A DNA stretch of 64,000 bases from assembly GCA_905339165.1 (NCBI GenBank), contig CAJPFH010000025.1, forward strand, positions 1-64,000, written 5' to 3'. A program made the translations under genes and the position numbers. This stretch comes from Flavobacteriales bacterium (lineage in GTDB: Bacteria > Bacteroidota > Bacteroidia > Flavobacteriales_E > Vicingaceae). Position 1 is the stretch's first letter, and every line of letters starts with the position of its first letter. Below the pieces are notes generated by a model. It worked only from the letters and a program-made list of their open reading frames with translations, had not been told where the DNA came from and made no database searches. Below are positions 1 through 9,124 of this stretch, piece by piece.

Positions 1-680
1 TGTATGGTAGCTCCTGCGGGTACTGTCCAGTTATAGTTTTGAGCAAATGGCATTGCAGGCACACTATAGGTTTGTGTGCTGCCTTCACACACTGTGGTGG
101 GGCCGTTCATATTCGGAATAGGGGGGGGAGGGGGGCAGCAATTATAATAAATAATAACTCTTCCAATATTGTACCAAGCTTCTGTCCAAATATTAGCAGG
201 CGGTAAACCAGCCAAATTAAATTGAAAACCGCTTCGAACTAATGTTGTAGGTTGCCCATTGATGGTGGTAGCACAATTGGGATTACCGTAGCTGTTAACA
301 GCATTACCCCTGGAACCATATACGCCAATTACATCACCTTGAGCCACAACAACATTACAAGGAATCATATTATTAGGAACATAATTTTGTTGAAGAAAAA
401 GTTGAACAAAGGCATTGGTGGTTCCCGGCCAGGCTGGAGGGGGTGTATTGTTATTAAAACGAACAATGGCTACACTTTGTGCGGCCATTGACATATTTGT
501 GGGAACATAGATTCCGCAAATTGTAAAATTAACGGGAGATACAAACCAGTAGCCTCTAGTCATCCCTGTAAAACTGTTTAATTGCCCACAGATAGGTACG
601 GGAGTTTGTGCATTTATTTTTTCAACCGAAAAATTAAATGCGATGATGAGCAGAATAAGAATCTTGAATATTCTTGGCAT
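1..680 (-). CDS. Secreted protein with PKD-like domain, C-terminus beyond window edge
   Basis: This gene starts with ATG at 680 and reads off the left edge, so only about 226 N-terminal residues are visible. A signal peptide (MPRIFKILILLIIAFNFSV, ending near NAQ) is followed by a globular stretch of about 150 residues rich in Asn, Pro and aromatic residues. I do not recognise that stretch. It leads through a poly-proline linker (encoded near 121-135) into the start of a PKD/Ig-like domain (VCEGSTQTYSVPA...YNWTVPAGA). Such proteins in Bacteroidota are usually T9SS cargo with a C-terminal sorting domain, but that end is outside the window, so this is inference. It lies 18 bases downstream of the small gene ending at 699 and may be co-transcribed with it. 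Confidence 0.8.
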   Translation of the reverse strand, partial: MPRIFKILILLIIAFNFSVEKINAQTPVPICGQLNSFTGMTRGYWFVSPVNFTICGIYVPTNMSMAAQSVAIVRFNNNTPPPAWPGTTNAFVQLFLQQNYVPNNMIPCNVVVAQGDVIGVYGSRGNAVNSYGNPNCATTINGQPTTLVRSGFQFNLAGLPPANIWTEAWYNIGRVIIYYNCCPPPPPIPNMNGPTTVCEGSTQTYSVPAMPFAQNYNWTVPAGATI

Positions 681-698
681 ATTACAGAAGGTTTTTAT

Positions 699-1094
699 TT
701 ATTCAATATTGTTGTTGATATTTAATTTCTTGTGCAGGGCATCTCTGTCTTTGTAAAGTTGTTGAATGATTTCGGGGTTTGCTTTTATCCAATTTTCCAA
801 CTCTGCATTAAACTTCTTTATCTGTGCCGTTGAATTTCCTGTTTTTTTAGGAAAGTTCGCTTTGTTTAAATAGGGTTTAACATAAGCATTATCAGCCCTG
901 CTAAATTCTATTGCATCGTTGAAAATAGCAATAGTCTCGTTCATATGTGCTTTTTCGTCAAAAGGAATAACCTCTTGGTCGCTAGGAGCTATTTCATTAT
1001 TTAATTTACTAGAACTTATCTGAACCGAGCCGCTTTGTGCTAGACCTATTTTTGTTAAAATAACAAGGGAAAGAATGAATGTTAATTTTTTCAT
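699..1094 (-). CDS. Small exported protein of unknown function
   Basis: A protein of 131 residues with a clear Sec signal peptide (MKKLTFILSLVILTKIGLAQ). The mature part is mostly charged and predicted helical, with repeated Lys, Asn and Glu near the C-terminus (for example AQIKKFNAELENWIKANPE). I recognise no domain. The frame is open up to 1220, but a strong terminator hairpin at 1175-1202 lies inside that extension, and the signal peptide begins exactly at the ATG at 1094, so 1094 is the start chosen. It is followed 18 bases later by the partial PKD-type gene. A periplasmic or surface location is inferred from the signal peptide only. Confidence 0.75.
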   Translation of the reverse strand: MKKLTFILSLVILTKIGLAQSGSVQISSSKLNNEIAPSDQEVIPFDEKAHMNETIAIFNDAIEFSRADNAYVKPYLNKANFPKKTGNSTAQIKKFNAELENWIKANPEIIQQLYKDRDALHKKLNINNNIE

Positions 1095-1174
1095 AGATAT
1101 ATTGTTTTTATCTCGTAATACAAACTGGTTCCAAGACGGTTCAATTTTTATTTGGTTGCTTAAGTTTTTAAAAT

Positions 1175-1202
1175 AAAAAAGGGCGATATATCGCCCTTTT
1201 TT
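1175..1202 (-). terminator. Bidirectional rho-independent terminator
   Basis: A perfect 16-base palindrome (GGGCGATATATCGCCC, 1181-1196) is flanked by A6 on the left and T6 on the right. It lies just downstream of the stop codon of the large minus-strand gene ending at 1220 and works in either direction. Confidence 0.9.
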
Positions 1203-1219
1203 ATTTACTATATTATTCA

Positions 1220-4200
1220 TTATCGAACTAAAGTAACAGTACCTCTAAAGGTGTGCTTTTGTGCATTAGTATCGGTAATTGAAATGGAATATACAAAAGC
1301 TTCAGATTCTAATTTCTTGCCGTTTAATGAGCCATCCCATCCGTTTGCTAAATCATTGGTTTCAAAAATCAATTCACCCCAACGGTCGTAGATTTTCATG
1401 TTGTACTGATTAATATCTGAACTAAGGTCGAATCCAAATCCAATTCCGTTAAAGGTATCATTAATTCCATCTCCGTTTGGAGTAAATGCATTTGGAATGT
1501 AAAACTGGAATTCAGGACGAATTGTTACAGAATATACAACCGTATCGGTACACCCGTGTTCATTTTCTACAACAAGTGTAACATTAAAAGTTCCGGTGTC
1601 TCCGTAGGTATGACTTGGATTAATCAAATCCGAAGTATTTCCATCGCCAAAATGCCAGCTTACTTTATCGTAGCCGTAAGAATGGTTATAAAATTTAAAA
1701 TTTGGATTTAGAATAGTTGTTGCATAAGGATTAAACGTAAACTCAGCAGTAGGTTGAGGGTAAACGTCAACCAAATCTTTTACAATGTAATAACCTTTGC
1801 AACCCAAATTGCTGGTTACAGTTAATTCAACAGAGAATACTTTTTTCTCTGGAGCTCTATTTACAAAACAATGAACTGGATTTTTTTCAATAGAACTGAT
1901 GTTATCTCCGAAATTCCACAAATAATTTTGTATCATGCTATTGTACATGGAATTTATGGTTGTTTGGTCGAAGAAGTTTACACAAAGTGGTGAGCAACCC
2001 ACTAGCTCATCAGAGTATATAAACTCAACTTTTGGTTTTGGAAAAATATCAATCTGTTTAGTTAAAGAGTTTTTACAGCCTTTATCCGAAACCAATGATA
2101 AGGTAACCGTATAGCTTCCGGGTGTATAATAAAAATTAATCGGGTTTTGTTGGTTACTCATAGGAGAACCATTTCCAAATATCCATTCCCAACCTGTAAT
2201 ATTTCCTATCACAATGCTTGACAAATCTGTAAATACAACGGTATCGTTTTCGCAAGTATTATTTAGTGAAAATGCGGGTTCAGGAATAGCCCAAACTTCA
2301 ATGTTTAAAAAGGCTGTATCTACGCAACCGCTATCAGAAACAGACACTAAATAGGGAATAAAGTTTCCGGGTTGCTGATAGGTATGAGTGGTATTATAAT
2401 TATTATCGTTATACCCATCTCCAAAATACCATTGTGCAGTTTGGTTTCCTTGGGGTATGGTAGATAAATTGTTGAACACTGTAGGTTCTCCTAAACAAAC
2501 ATTATTAGCCGTAAACAAAGCGGTTGGTACAGGGTGAACAACTACAACCTTTGTAATAGTGTCTTTGCATCCCTGAGATGATTCTACGATAAGTTGTACT
2601 TGGTAGTTATTGTAGAAAGAATACTGATGAGTAGGATGCTGAACATTTGATGTGTTATTGTCTCCAAAATTCCAATTCCATGTGGTTATTGAAGCATTTC
2701 CTACGGTAGATTGATCAAAGAAATTTACCGCATCGTAAAGACACTTATTGGGGGCATTAAAATTGGCTGAAGGATTTGCGTAAATCTGAATAGTCTTGGT
2801 TAATGAAGTAGTACACCCACTATCTGATGTTACAGTTATTGTTACGTTGTACAATCCAGGACCCGCATATTGGTGAACAGGGTTTACTAAGTTAGAGGTG
2901 TTTCCATCACCAAACTGCCAATCATAAACATCAATAGTTCCGGACAATATATTAGAGGTATTGAAAAAACTTACAGGTAATCCGTCACAAACATTGTTTG
3001 CCGTAAAGTCAGCTATAGGCATTGGGTTTACAACAACGGTTTTACATACTTTATTTGTACATCCGTCTGTTGTAGTTAAGGTTAAACAAGAAGTATAAAT
3101 GCCTGGTATAGCGAAGGTGTGACTGAAATTTGGAACATTATAATCAATTATTCCATCATTATTTATATCCCAACTGTAATTAGCAATGGTGGTTCCATTA
3201 TTATTACTTGTATTCACAAAATTGGTAGGTGTGCCGAAACAAACGTAGGTTGCTGTAAAATTGGCAATAGGAACAGGGCTTACAGTTACGCAAATAACTG
3301 ATGAGTACACTATATTATTACAACCCGATATTTCAGCTTTATAGCAACTACTCATACTAAGGGCAGGTGTTTGGTAGATAGAGTCGGTTGCTCCAGGGAT
3401 TGGGTTCCACGTATTTCCCCCGTCAGTAGAAACCAGCCATTGTATAGAACCAAATGAATTATTAATCGTAACCTTAACAGAATCGCCATTACAGATAGAG
3501 TCGTTTGAAATAGAAACAGGACCCGCCACCGGGAATGCAGGCACATAGGTAATTGTTACAATACCATCGTTAGTATTACCGGTAGAGCAGCTACCGCCAA
3601 AAGGCACAAGGGAAGATCCTCCGCCACCGGCACCGCCCCCGTTAGCACCAATACAACAGCCATCGGCACCTCCACCGCCTCCACCATATAAACCACCGCC
3701 TCCACCTCCACCTGCAGCGTATATAACTATATTATCCATACCTCCTTGACCACCTACTGCAAGAACTCCAGGAAAACCGGCCTGTCCCATTCCCCATCCT
3801 GCTCCTCCTGCCCCTCCTGCAACAGTGGTTCCACCTTGTCCGCCTTGTCCGTATGTGCTTCCGCCAGGTAAACCATTAGGGCAACCGCCATTACCTCCGT
3901 TAATTGAGGTGGCAGTCCAGTTATCTCCACCGGTTCTTCCTCCACCTCCTCCGGCAACTATTACTCTATCAGCTAAAGCATAAGGAGTTATGCGTACATC
4001 AGAAGCTCCACCACCACCACATGCTAACAATTGTCCTCCATAATTTCCTTGTGGGCCACCGGCTCCACCACCGTTCCAACCTGGGGTAGGGCAATTTCCT
4101 TGTCCCCCCACATTTATTTGAAGAACTTGGCCAGGAGTAACAGTCATATTACTCGTTACAGAGGCTCCCCAGCCTCCATTGTTTCCGCCTCCGCCTTTTC

Positions 4201-4357
4201 CGCCTTTTGCAACAACGGTTATGGTGTTTACACATTGTGGCACCGTCCAAGTTTGGGCAGATCCTGTGTAGTTAAAAGTTACAGTGGTTTGGGCTATTGA
4301 ACCTGCTGAATATAAAGTTGCAGCAAGAACAAGGGAAATTAGTTTTATGGATTTCAT
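1220..4357 (-). CDS. Glycine-rich, multi-PKD surface protein with type-B T9SS sorting domain
   Basis: A 1045-residue exported protein. A signal peptide (residues 1-22, ending SIAQ) is followed by a glycine-rich module at about 25-270, with many GGGG runs and the phrase ASDVRITPYALADRVIVAGG. This resembles the glycine-rich domain known from the ALK/LTK receptors and from bacterial secreted proteins. An Ig/PKD-like unit at about 278-360 and seven PKD repeats at about 362-960 follow, recognisable by WxFGDGxTSxxxNPxHxY and by GCxD/T phrases. The last 90 residues (FIPNAFTPNGDGINDTFNG ... YDRWGELIF ... GTVTLVR) match the gliding-motility-associated, type-B sorting domain. It is probably exported by the T9SS and displayed on the surface, as an adhesin or matrix protein. 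The ligand is unknown. The gene is flanked by terminators on both sides and looks monocistronic. Confidence 0.9.
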   Translation of the reverse strand: MKSIKLISLVLAATLYSAGSIAQTTVTFNYTGSAQTWTVPQCVNTITVVAKGGKGGGGNNGGWGASVTSNMTVTPGQVLQINVGGQGNCPTPGWNGGGAGGPQGNYGGQLLACGGGGASDVRITPYALADRVIVAGGGGGRTGGDNWTATSINGGNGGCPNGLPGGSTYGQGGQGGTTVAGGAGGAGWGMGQAGFPGVLAVGGQGGMDNIVIYAAGGGGGGGLYGGGGGGADGCCIGANGGGAGGGGSSLVPFGGSCSTGNTNDGIVTITYVPAFPVAGPVSISNDSICNGDSVKVTINNSFGSIQWLVSTDGGNTWNPIPGATDSIYQTPALSMSSCYKAEISGCNNIVYSSVICVTVSPVPIANFTATYVCFGTPTNFVNTSNNNGTTIANYSWDINNDGIIDYNVPNFSHTFAIPGIYTSCLTLTTTDGCTNKVCKTVVVNPMPIADFTANNVCDGLPVSFFNTSNILSGTIDVYDWQFGDGNTSNLVNPVHQYAGPGLYNVTITVTSDSGCTTSLTKTIQIYANPSANFNAPNKCLYDAVNFFDQSTVGNASITTWNWNFGDNNTSNVQHPTHQYSFYNNYQVQLIVESSQGCKDTITKVVVVHPVPTALFTANNVCLGEPTVFNNLSTIPQGNQTAQWYFGDGYNDNNYNTTHTYQQPGNFIPYLVSVSDSGCVDTAFLNIEVWAIPEPAFSLNNTCENDTVVFTDLSSIVIGNITGWEWIFGNGSPMSNQQNPINFYYTPGSYTVTLSLVSDKGCKNSLTKQIDIFPKPKVEFIYSDELVGCSPLCVNFFDQTTINSMYNSMIQNYLWNFGDNISSIEKNPVHCFVNRAPEKKVFSVELTVTSNLGCKGYYIVKDLVDVYPQPTAEFTFNPYATTILNPNFKFYNHSYGYDKVSWHFGDGNTSDLINPSHTYGDTGTFNVTLVVENEHGCTDTVVYSVTIRPEFQFYIPNAFTPNGDGINDTFNGIGFGFDLSSDINQYNMKIYDRWGELIFETNDLANGWDGSLNGKKLESEAFVYSISITDTNAQKHTFRGTVTLVR

Positions 4358-4424
4358 AACAAGTGTCTTTAACGAAATTTATGCAACTATGACGATAAAT
4401 TGACGATAAGGTTGCCTTTAAATT

Positions 4425-4451
4425 TAAAAACCCTTCAATTGAAGGGTTTTT
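4425..4451 (-). terminator. Terminator downstream of tRNA-Val
   Basis: The palindrome AAAACCCTTCAATTGAAGGG followed by a T-rich tract spans 4427-4450, immediately 3' of the minus-strand tRNA-Val. It also separates the tRNA from the next minus-strand gene, whose start codon is at 4357. Confidence 0.85.
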
Positions 4452-4452
4452 G

Positions 4453-4527
4453 TGGGAGCAACAGGATTCGAACCTGTGACCCTCTGCTTGTAAGGCAGAT
4501 GCTCTGAACCAGCTGAGCTATGCTCCC
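4453..4527 (-). tRNA. tRNA-Val (anticodon UAC)
   Basis: The 75-base minus-strand sequence folds as a complete cloverleaf. The acceptor stem is GGGAGCA/TGCTCCC, the D arm GCTC/GAGC, the anticodon stem TCTGC/GCAGA with loop CTTACAA (anticodon TAC, Val), and the T arm ACAGG-TTCGAAT-CCTGT, with discriminator A. CCA is not encoded. A terminator follows and a good promoter precedes it. Confidence 0.95.
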
Positions 4528-4539
4528 TTTTTGGGACGG

Positions 4540-4569
4540 CAAATATACAGGTTTTTTTATTTCTTCAAA
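4540..4569 (-). promoter_or_regulatory. Bacteroidota-type promoter for tRNA-Val
   Basis: On the minus strand TTTG (4566-4569) and TATATTTG (4540-4547) are separated by 18 bases, matching the TTTG/TAnnTTTG consensus of the Bacteroidota housekeeping sigma factor. Transcription would begin about 4536, only some 9 bases before the tRNA 5' end. The promoter overlaps the 3' end of folC. Confidence 0.7.
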
Positions 4570-5789
4570 AAAATTAATGCATCTGCCACTACAAATGTGC
4601 TACCTCCCATAAAAATCAGGTCGTTAGCTTTTGATTTTTTTATGGCGATTTTCGTAGCCTCTTCGACACTTACGAATGCCTCTCCTTTTAAATTGAACTT
4701 TTCTGCTTCGTGTTTTAATATGTTGCTTTCTAAACCACGGAGAACAGAAGGTTTGCAAAAATAATAGTGAGCTTTTTTGGGTAGTAGTTTCAGAATAGGT
4801 AAAATATCTTTATCATTTACCATTCCGAATACCATGTGTAAATTACGATGCGGGGTTAACCTAATTTGTTTTACGACCTCTTTTATACCTGCACGATTAT
4901 GAGCTGTATCGCATATTATTAAAGGGGAAGTGTTAATGGTTTGCCAGCGACCTTGCAACCCTGTATTCTTAATAACATTTCTAATGCCTAGATCGATGTG
5001 TTTTTCACTGATTACCCATCTTTTTTTTGATACAATTTTACATGTTTTGTAAACAGTTCGAATATTTTTTTGCTGATATAACCCTTTTAATTCGCAGTGG
5101 AATTTTGGTATGGAGAATTGGTCTGCAAAAAAGATAGGTGCGTTTTTTTGTTGGGCTGTTTTTGTAAATATAGGGGCTGTATTTCTTTGCGTTTCTCCAA
5201 TTACTACGGGAATATTTTTTTTTATTATTCCGGCTTTTTCCTGTGCAATTTTTTTTATGGTGTTTCCAAGTAATGCCTGATGATCTAAGCTAATGTTGGT
5301 TATCACCGAAATTTCAGGGGTAATTACATTAGTAGAATCGAGCCTGCCACCAAGCCCTACCTCAATAATAGCAATATCTACTTTTTGTTTCTTAAAGTAA
5401 TAAAAGGCGAGCCCTACAGACCATTCAAAAAAAGATAAATGTATTTTTTTGAATTCAGTTTTGTAACTTCTTACAAAAGAAACTACTTCTTTTTTGCTGA
5501 TGGGATTGCCATTTATTTTTATTCGTTCTCTGAAATCAATTAGGTGTGGGGAGGTGTATAATCCTGTTTTGTATCCAGCTTCTTGAAATATAGAAGCCAA
5601 CATATGAGAAACGGAGCCTTTTCCATTTGTACCGGCTATGTGGATGGTTTTAATTGAGAGTTGTGGATTTTTTAGTATACGGCATAACTCTATTGTGTTG
5701 TTTAAATCGGCTTTGTATGCAATTTTGCCTACCCTTTGATACATGGGTAGTTGAGAGAAAAGATAATCCAACGTTTGTTGGTAATTCAT
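4557..5789 (-). CDS. folC: Folylpolyglutamate synthase / dihydrofolate synthase
   Basis: A 410-residue cytoplasmic Mur-ligase-family enzyme that adds glutamate to dihydropteroate and/or reduced folates using ATP. The N-terminal ATP loop IAGTNGKGSVSHML lies at about 51-64 and is followed by YTSPHL and RERIKINGNPI, the folate-site phrases of FolC. KAGIIKKNIPVVIGE is also typical. A DTAHN motif near residue 315 replaces the more usual DGAHN. The length fits the family (about 420). It begins 3 bases after the tonB-like gene stops (5793), so it is probably the last gene of the exbB-exbD-tonB-folC transcript. Its 3' end overlaps the tRNA-Val promoter. Confidence 0.93.
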   Translation of the reverse strand: MNYQQTLDYLFSQLPMYQRVGKIAYKADLNNTIELCRILKNPQLSIKTIHIAGTNGKGSVSHMLASIFQEAGYKTGLYTSPHLIDFRERIKINGNPISKKEVVSFVRSYKTEFKKIHLSFFEWSVGLAFYYFKKQKVDIAIIEVGLGGRLDSTNVITPEISVITNISLDHQALLGNTIKKIAQEKAGIIKKNIPVVIGETQRNTAPIFTKTAQQKNAPIFFADQFSIPKFHCELKGLYQQKNIRTVYKTCKIVSKKRWVISEKHIDLGIRNVIKNTGLQGRWQTINTSPLIICDTAHNRAGIKEVVKQIRLTPHRNLHMVFGMVNDKDILPILKLLPKKAHYYFCKPSVLRGLESNILKHEAEKFNLKGEAFVSVEEATKIAIKKSKANDLIFMGGSTFVVADALIFLKK

Positions 5790-5792
5790 AGA

Positions 5793-6545
5793 CTAGTTGA
5801 GAATGAAAACAAAGGTCATTTGACCTTTTTGCTCGGGCATATTAGGATTGGTACTAAATTTTGTTTGTAAAGCGGCTTCTTGTGCTTTTTTAAGTAGATG
5901 AGTGCTATTGGTGGTGGAGCCTCTTGCTCCGGCAATGGCTTTAATAACATTTCCATTTTGATCTACCACAATATCCACCACTACTTTTCCTTGCTCTTGA
6001 GAATTGTCTGTAACTTTGGGATATCCTTTTATGGTTCTTCCGGCAAGAGAAAAATCGATACCGTTTCCTCCCTGTCCTCCTGTGTGGCTTTTGCTGTTTT
6101 TATCTCCATCAGACTTTCCTTGATCTCCGGGTGTGCCTGTTTCCCCTTCACTTCCTTTGTCTTTCGATGTATTTTTCCATTTTTCCATTAACTCCTGAAG
6201 TTCCTTGCTTATTTTTTCTTCTTCTTTCGTTTTTGTGTCTTCAGTTGGTTTTTTCTTGGGTGTTTTTGGTTTTTTTATTTCAACGGTTTCTTCGTTTTCT
6301 TGAGTTAAAACTTCTTCTTCGCTTGATTCTTTTTGACTTTGAGGGATAACATTACCCACTTCGTTTTCCGGTTGAATTTGTCCCATGCCCTCATCACTTG
6401 TTCCAAAATTTACTACAATACCTTGCTCCGGAATGGGTACTACATAATTTAGTCCAAGTACAAAAAAAAGGAGTAGAATAAGGGCATGAAAAACAATGGC
6501 TCCTACTAATCCTATTTTTTCTTCTTTATGTTGGAGAGTGCTCAT
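5793..6545 (-). CDS. TonB-family energy transducer
   Basis: With ATG at 6545 this is a 250-residue protein: one N-terminal membrane anchor (about 11-33), a periplasmic spacer rich in Glu, Lys, Pro and Thr (about 45-160, with KKPKTPKKKP), and a C-terminal domain of about 80 residues (GYPKVTDNSQEQGKVVVDIVVDQNGNV). The last part resembles TonB C-terminal domains, which contact outer-membrane receptors. It should transmit proton-motive force from the ExbB/ExbD pair encoded directly upstream. The ATG at 6545 follows the exbD stop codon (6547-6549) by one base. An in-frame ATG at 6566 would overlap exbD and is less likely. A TolA-like role cannot be excluded. Confidence 0.85.
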   Translation of the reverse strand: MSTLQHKEEKIGLVGAIVFHALILLLFFVLGLNYVVPIPEQGIVVNFGTSDEGMGQIQPENEVGNVIPQSQKESSEEEVLTQENEETVEIKKPKTPKKKPTEDTKTKEEEKISKELQELMEKWKNTSKDKGSEGETGTPGDQGKSDGDKNSKSHTGGQGGNGIDFSLAGRTIKGYPKVTDNSQEQGKVVVDIVVDQNGNVIKAIAGARGSTTNSTHLLKKAQEAALQTKFSTNPNMPEQKGQMTFVFILN

Positions 6546-6546
6546 T

Positions 6547-6939
6547 TTAATTAGGGCTGGTAGCAATTACCATTTTAAAATTATTTCGATTGGCGATATC
6601 CATAATTTTTACAACAAAGCCGTGTGGTACCATAACGTCTGCTTTTAGTACAATACCCGGTTTATCTACTCCTTGCATCATTGTTTTTAATTCAGATTCT
6701 ATTTCTTCAATATTAAAAGGTTGTCCGTTTATAAAAAAGTTTTGATCGGAAGTGATAGTAACAGTAACCGTTTTGGGATTATTGTTCCGTTGGTTGCTTT
6801 TCGGAAGAACTACATTTAAACCGTAGGGAGTTATTAAGGTAGAAATAACAATAAAAAAGATTAAAAGCAGAAATACAATATCTGTCATGGAAGCCATGCT
6901 GAATTCTACTTTTGTTTTGTTTCTTGAACGCAATGACAT
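6547..6939 (-). CDS. exbD: ExbD/TolR-family biopolymer transporter
   Basis: A 130-residue protein with a short cytoplasmic N-terminus, one membrane helix (about 18-36) and a periplasmic domain. The helix begins SMTDIVFLLLIFFIV, and Asp20 corresponds to the essential membrane aspartate of ExbD/TolR that takes part in proton movement. The length is normal for the family (about 130-140). It sits between exbB, 6 bases upstream, and the TonB-like gene 1 base downstream, so the three probably form one motor complex in the inner membrane. Confidence 0.93.
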   Translation of the reverse strand: MSLRSRNKTKVEFSMASMTDIVFLLLIFFIVISTLITPYGLNVVLPKSNQRNNNPKTVTVTITSDQNFFINGQPFNIEEIESELKTMMQGVDKPGIVLKADVMVPHGFVVKIMDIANRNNFKMVIATSPN

Positions 6940-6945
6940 GTTTAT

Positions 6946-7659
6946 TTATTTAGCGGGTTCGTGAAGTAAATCCATAAACTCTAAAGTTCTTGCTTCCAAC
7001 TTATAGACCACTTTTTCTACTTTAGCCACCATAATATTGTAGCCCATGTAAGCAACAATTCCAATTACTAATCCTGCTGCTGTGGTTATCATGGCTTGCA
7101 TAATACCCCCTGCTAAGTTTGAAATTTCAACCTGATTTCCAGCGGTACTCATATCGTGGAAAGTGCGAATCATTCCGATTACTGTGCCAAGAAATCCAAT
7201 CATAGGAGCGGCTCCCGCAATGGTACCAAGCCAGGAAAGACCCTTTTCTAAGCGAGCAACTTCGAGCTTCCCTACATTTTCTATAGCGGTATTAATATCG
7301 TTTAGGGGCTTTCCTATTCTAGAAACTCCTTTTTCTATCATTCTAGAAACGGGGTTGTTGGCTACTCTGCACAAATTAACGGCAGATTCTATCTTTCCAT
7401 CGTGGATGTAATCACGAATTTGATTCATGAAATTGGTATCTTCTTTTTGGGCTTTGTTTATGGTAAGCAATCGTTCAATGATAATGTAGATAGCTATAAA
7501 AGAAAGCAGAGCTAAGGGAATCATAATATACCATCCGCCTTGTACTAAAAGCTGAAAAATGGAAAGTGTTTCTTCTTTAGGAACCACAACGGGTAAATTT
7601 AGATTTGAGTTGAGCGAATCGCCAACAACATTAATTTGCAATAGAAAAGAGTTTGTCAT
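6946..7659 (-). CDS. exbB: ExbB/TolQ/MotA-family proton channel
   Basis: A 237-residue inner-membrane protein with three predicted helices (about 40-62, 140-165 and 180-208). The cytoplasmic loop carries the family phrase GLSWLGTIAGAAPMIGFLGT followed by VIGMIRTF, and the last helices contain GGIMQAMITTAAGLVIGI. ExbB forms the pentameric channel around ExbD that uses the proton gradient to drive TonB. It is the first gene of the exbB-exbD-tonB-folC run. The 100 bases upstream, before nhaD ends at 7762, show no clear promoter with both boxes. Confidence 0.93.
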   Translation of the reverse strand: MTNSFLLQINVVGDSLNSNLNLPVVVPKEETLSIFQLLVQGGWYIMIPLALLSFIAIYIIIERLLTINKAQKEDTNFMNQIRDYIHDGKIESAVNLCRVANNPVSRMIEKGVSRIGKPLNDINTAIENVGKLEVARLEKGLSWLGTIAGAAPMIGFLGTVIGMIRTFHDMSTAGNQVEISNLAGGIMQAMITTAAGLVIGIVAYMGYNIMVAKVEKVVYKLEARTLEFMDLLHEPAK

Positions 7660-7761
7660 AAAAAATGATATGTATTTTAGTTGCCTAAATTAAAATCAAT
7701 ACCAACTTAGATTTTACTTAAGCGGGTTTAAATGTTAACAAACTTATGTTAGCTTTATTGT

Positions 7762-9120
7762 TTAAAGTCCGAGATATTCTTCTATTATAAATACCCCGAT
7801 ACCCGCAAAATAGCCTAATAAGGCAAGAAGACTGATGCGTTTAAGATACCAGATAAAATCAATTTTTTCCATACCCATAACAGCAACTCCTGCTGCTGAG
7901 CCTATAATTAAACAGCTACCACCAGTGCCGGCACAGTAGGCCATAAAATGCCAAAAATGATGATCCATAGGAAATTGTGCCAAGCTATACATTCCCTGTG
8001 AAGCGGCCACTAGAGGTACATTATCAACTATAGAAGAAAGCAAGCCTATGGTTATTACAATGAGGTTTTCATTGCCTATAGATTTATCTAGAGAATTTGC
8101 TAAATTGCTTAGTATACCGGTTGCTTGTAGACTTGTTATAGCAACTAATATTCCCAGAAAAAATAATACACTAGAGGTGTCTATTTTTTTTAGCACACTT
8201 ACCACATTGGTGCTGGAAGTGGCGTTATGGTCGGCATTTCGGTTTAGTATTTCCGAAACAATCCATATAATACCCAGGCTGAATATCATTCCCATAAAGG
8301 GAGGTAAATGGGTTATTGTTTTAAAAATAGGAACAAACAATAAGCCTCCTACTCCAACAGCGAAAATTATTTTTTGATGTAGTGGGTTTACATTATGAGA
8401 GGTATCGGAGTGCAAACTCTTAGGCCGTTCTATTGCTCCTTTCATAATAAAACTTAGGTAAAGCAAGGGTACTACTATGCAGACTAAACTAGGTAAGAAT
8501 ATTTCTTTTACAATGCTCAATGCGGAAATTTGCCCTCCTATCCAAAGCATAGTGGTAGTTACATCACCAATAGGCGACCAAGCACCTCCTGCATTAGCAG
8601 CTATAATAACTATGCCAGCAAAAAACATTCGGTCTTTTTTGTCGGAAATTAATTTGCGTAACAGAGAAATTAAAACGATAGAAGTAGTTAAATTGTCTAA
8701 TGCGGCAGACAGAAAAAAAGTTAAAAAACCCACAATCCACAATAGTTTTACTTTGTTTAAGGTTTGAATTTTTGAAGTAATAAGCGAAAAACCTTCGTAA
8801 ACATCAACTAGTTCTACGATAGTCATTGCGCCTAATAGAAAAAATAAAATACTTGCAATTTCTCCTAAATAGTGGAGTAGTTGCCCTTCCACAATGTAAT
8901 GTGTCATTTGCTCATGTGCGGATCCCTCAGGTATTCCTTTGGTTGCGGTAAATTGTGTAAACCATTCAGGAATATCTACATGTTGGGCTAATAAGATGTA
9001 GGCTGTCCAACAAAGTACGCCTGTAACCATGGCCGATGCGGCTTTATCAATTCTAATAGGGTGTTCTAAAGCGATGCATAAATAACCTATTACAAATATG
9101 GCAATCATTAGTGCTTCCAT
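7762..9120 (-). CDS. nhaD: Sodium:proton antiporter NhaD
   Basis: A 452-residue polytopic membrane protein of the ion-transporter superfamily, exchanging Na+ (or Li+) for H+. Signature stretches are ALEHPIRIDKAASAMVTGVL near the N-terminus, LDNLTTSIVLISLLRKL at about 145-160, NAGGAWSPIGDVTTTMLW at about 178-195 and VDNVPLVAASQGMY near 365-378. All are conserved in NhaD proteins of marine and alkaliphilic bacteria. About 11-12 hydrophobic helices are visible. The gene begins 4 bases after the mechanosensitive channel gene, implying co-transcription. That pairing would serve ion and osmotic balance. Confidence 0.9.
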   Translation of the reverse strand: MEALMIAIFVIGYLCIALEHPIRIDKAASAMVTGVLCWTAYILLAQHVDIPEWFTQFTATKGIPEGSAHEQMTHYIVEGQLLHYLGEIASILFFLLGAMTIVELVDVYEGFSLITSKIQTLNKVKLLWIVGFLTFFLSAALDNLTTSIVLISLLRKLISDKKDRMFFAGIVIIAANAGGAWSPIGDVTTTMLWIGGQISALSIVKEIFLPSLVCIVVPLLYLSFIMKGAIERPKSLHSDTSHNVNPLHQKIIFAVGVGGLLFVPIFKTITHLPPFMGMIFSLGIIWIVSEILNRNADHNATSSTNVVSVLKKIDTSSVLFFLGILVAITSLQATGILSNLANSLDKSIGNENLIVITIGLLSSIVDNVPLVAASQGMYSLAQFPMDHHFWHFMAYCAGTGGSCLIIGSAAGVAVMGMEKIDFIWYLKRISLLALLGYFAGIGVFIIEEYLGL

Positions 9121-9124
9121 TGTG

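Noticed and set aside
1095-1220. 42-residue N-terminal extension of the small exported protein
   Set aside because: It contains a terminator hairpin and would bury the signal peptide.
3754-4300. Open frames on either strand over the glycine-rich region, including a His/Leu-rich one on the plus strand
   Set aside because: They are shadows of the GGN-rich codons of the real minus-strand gene and show no start signals or domains.
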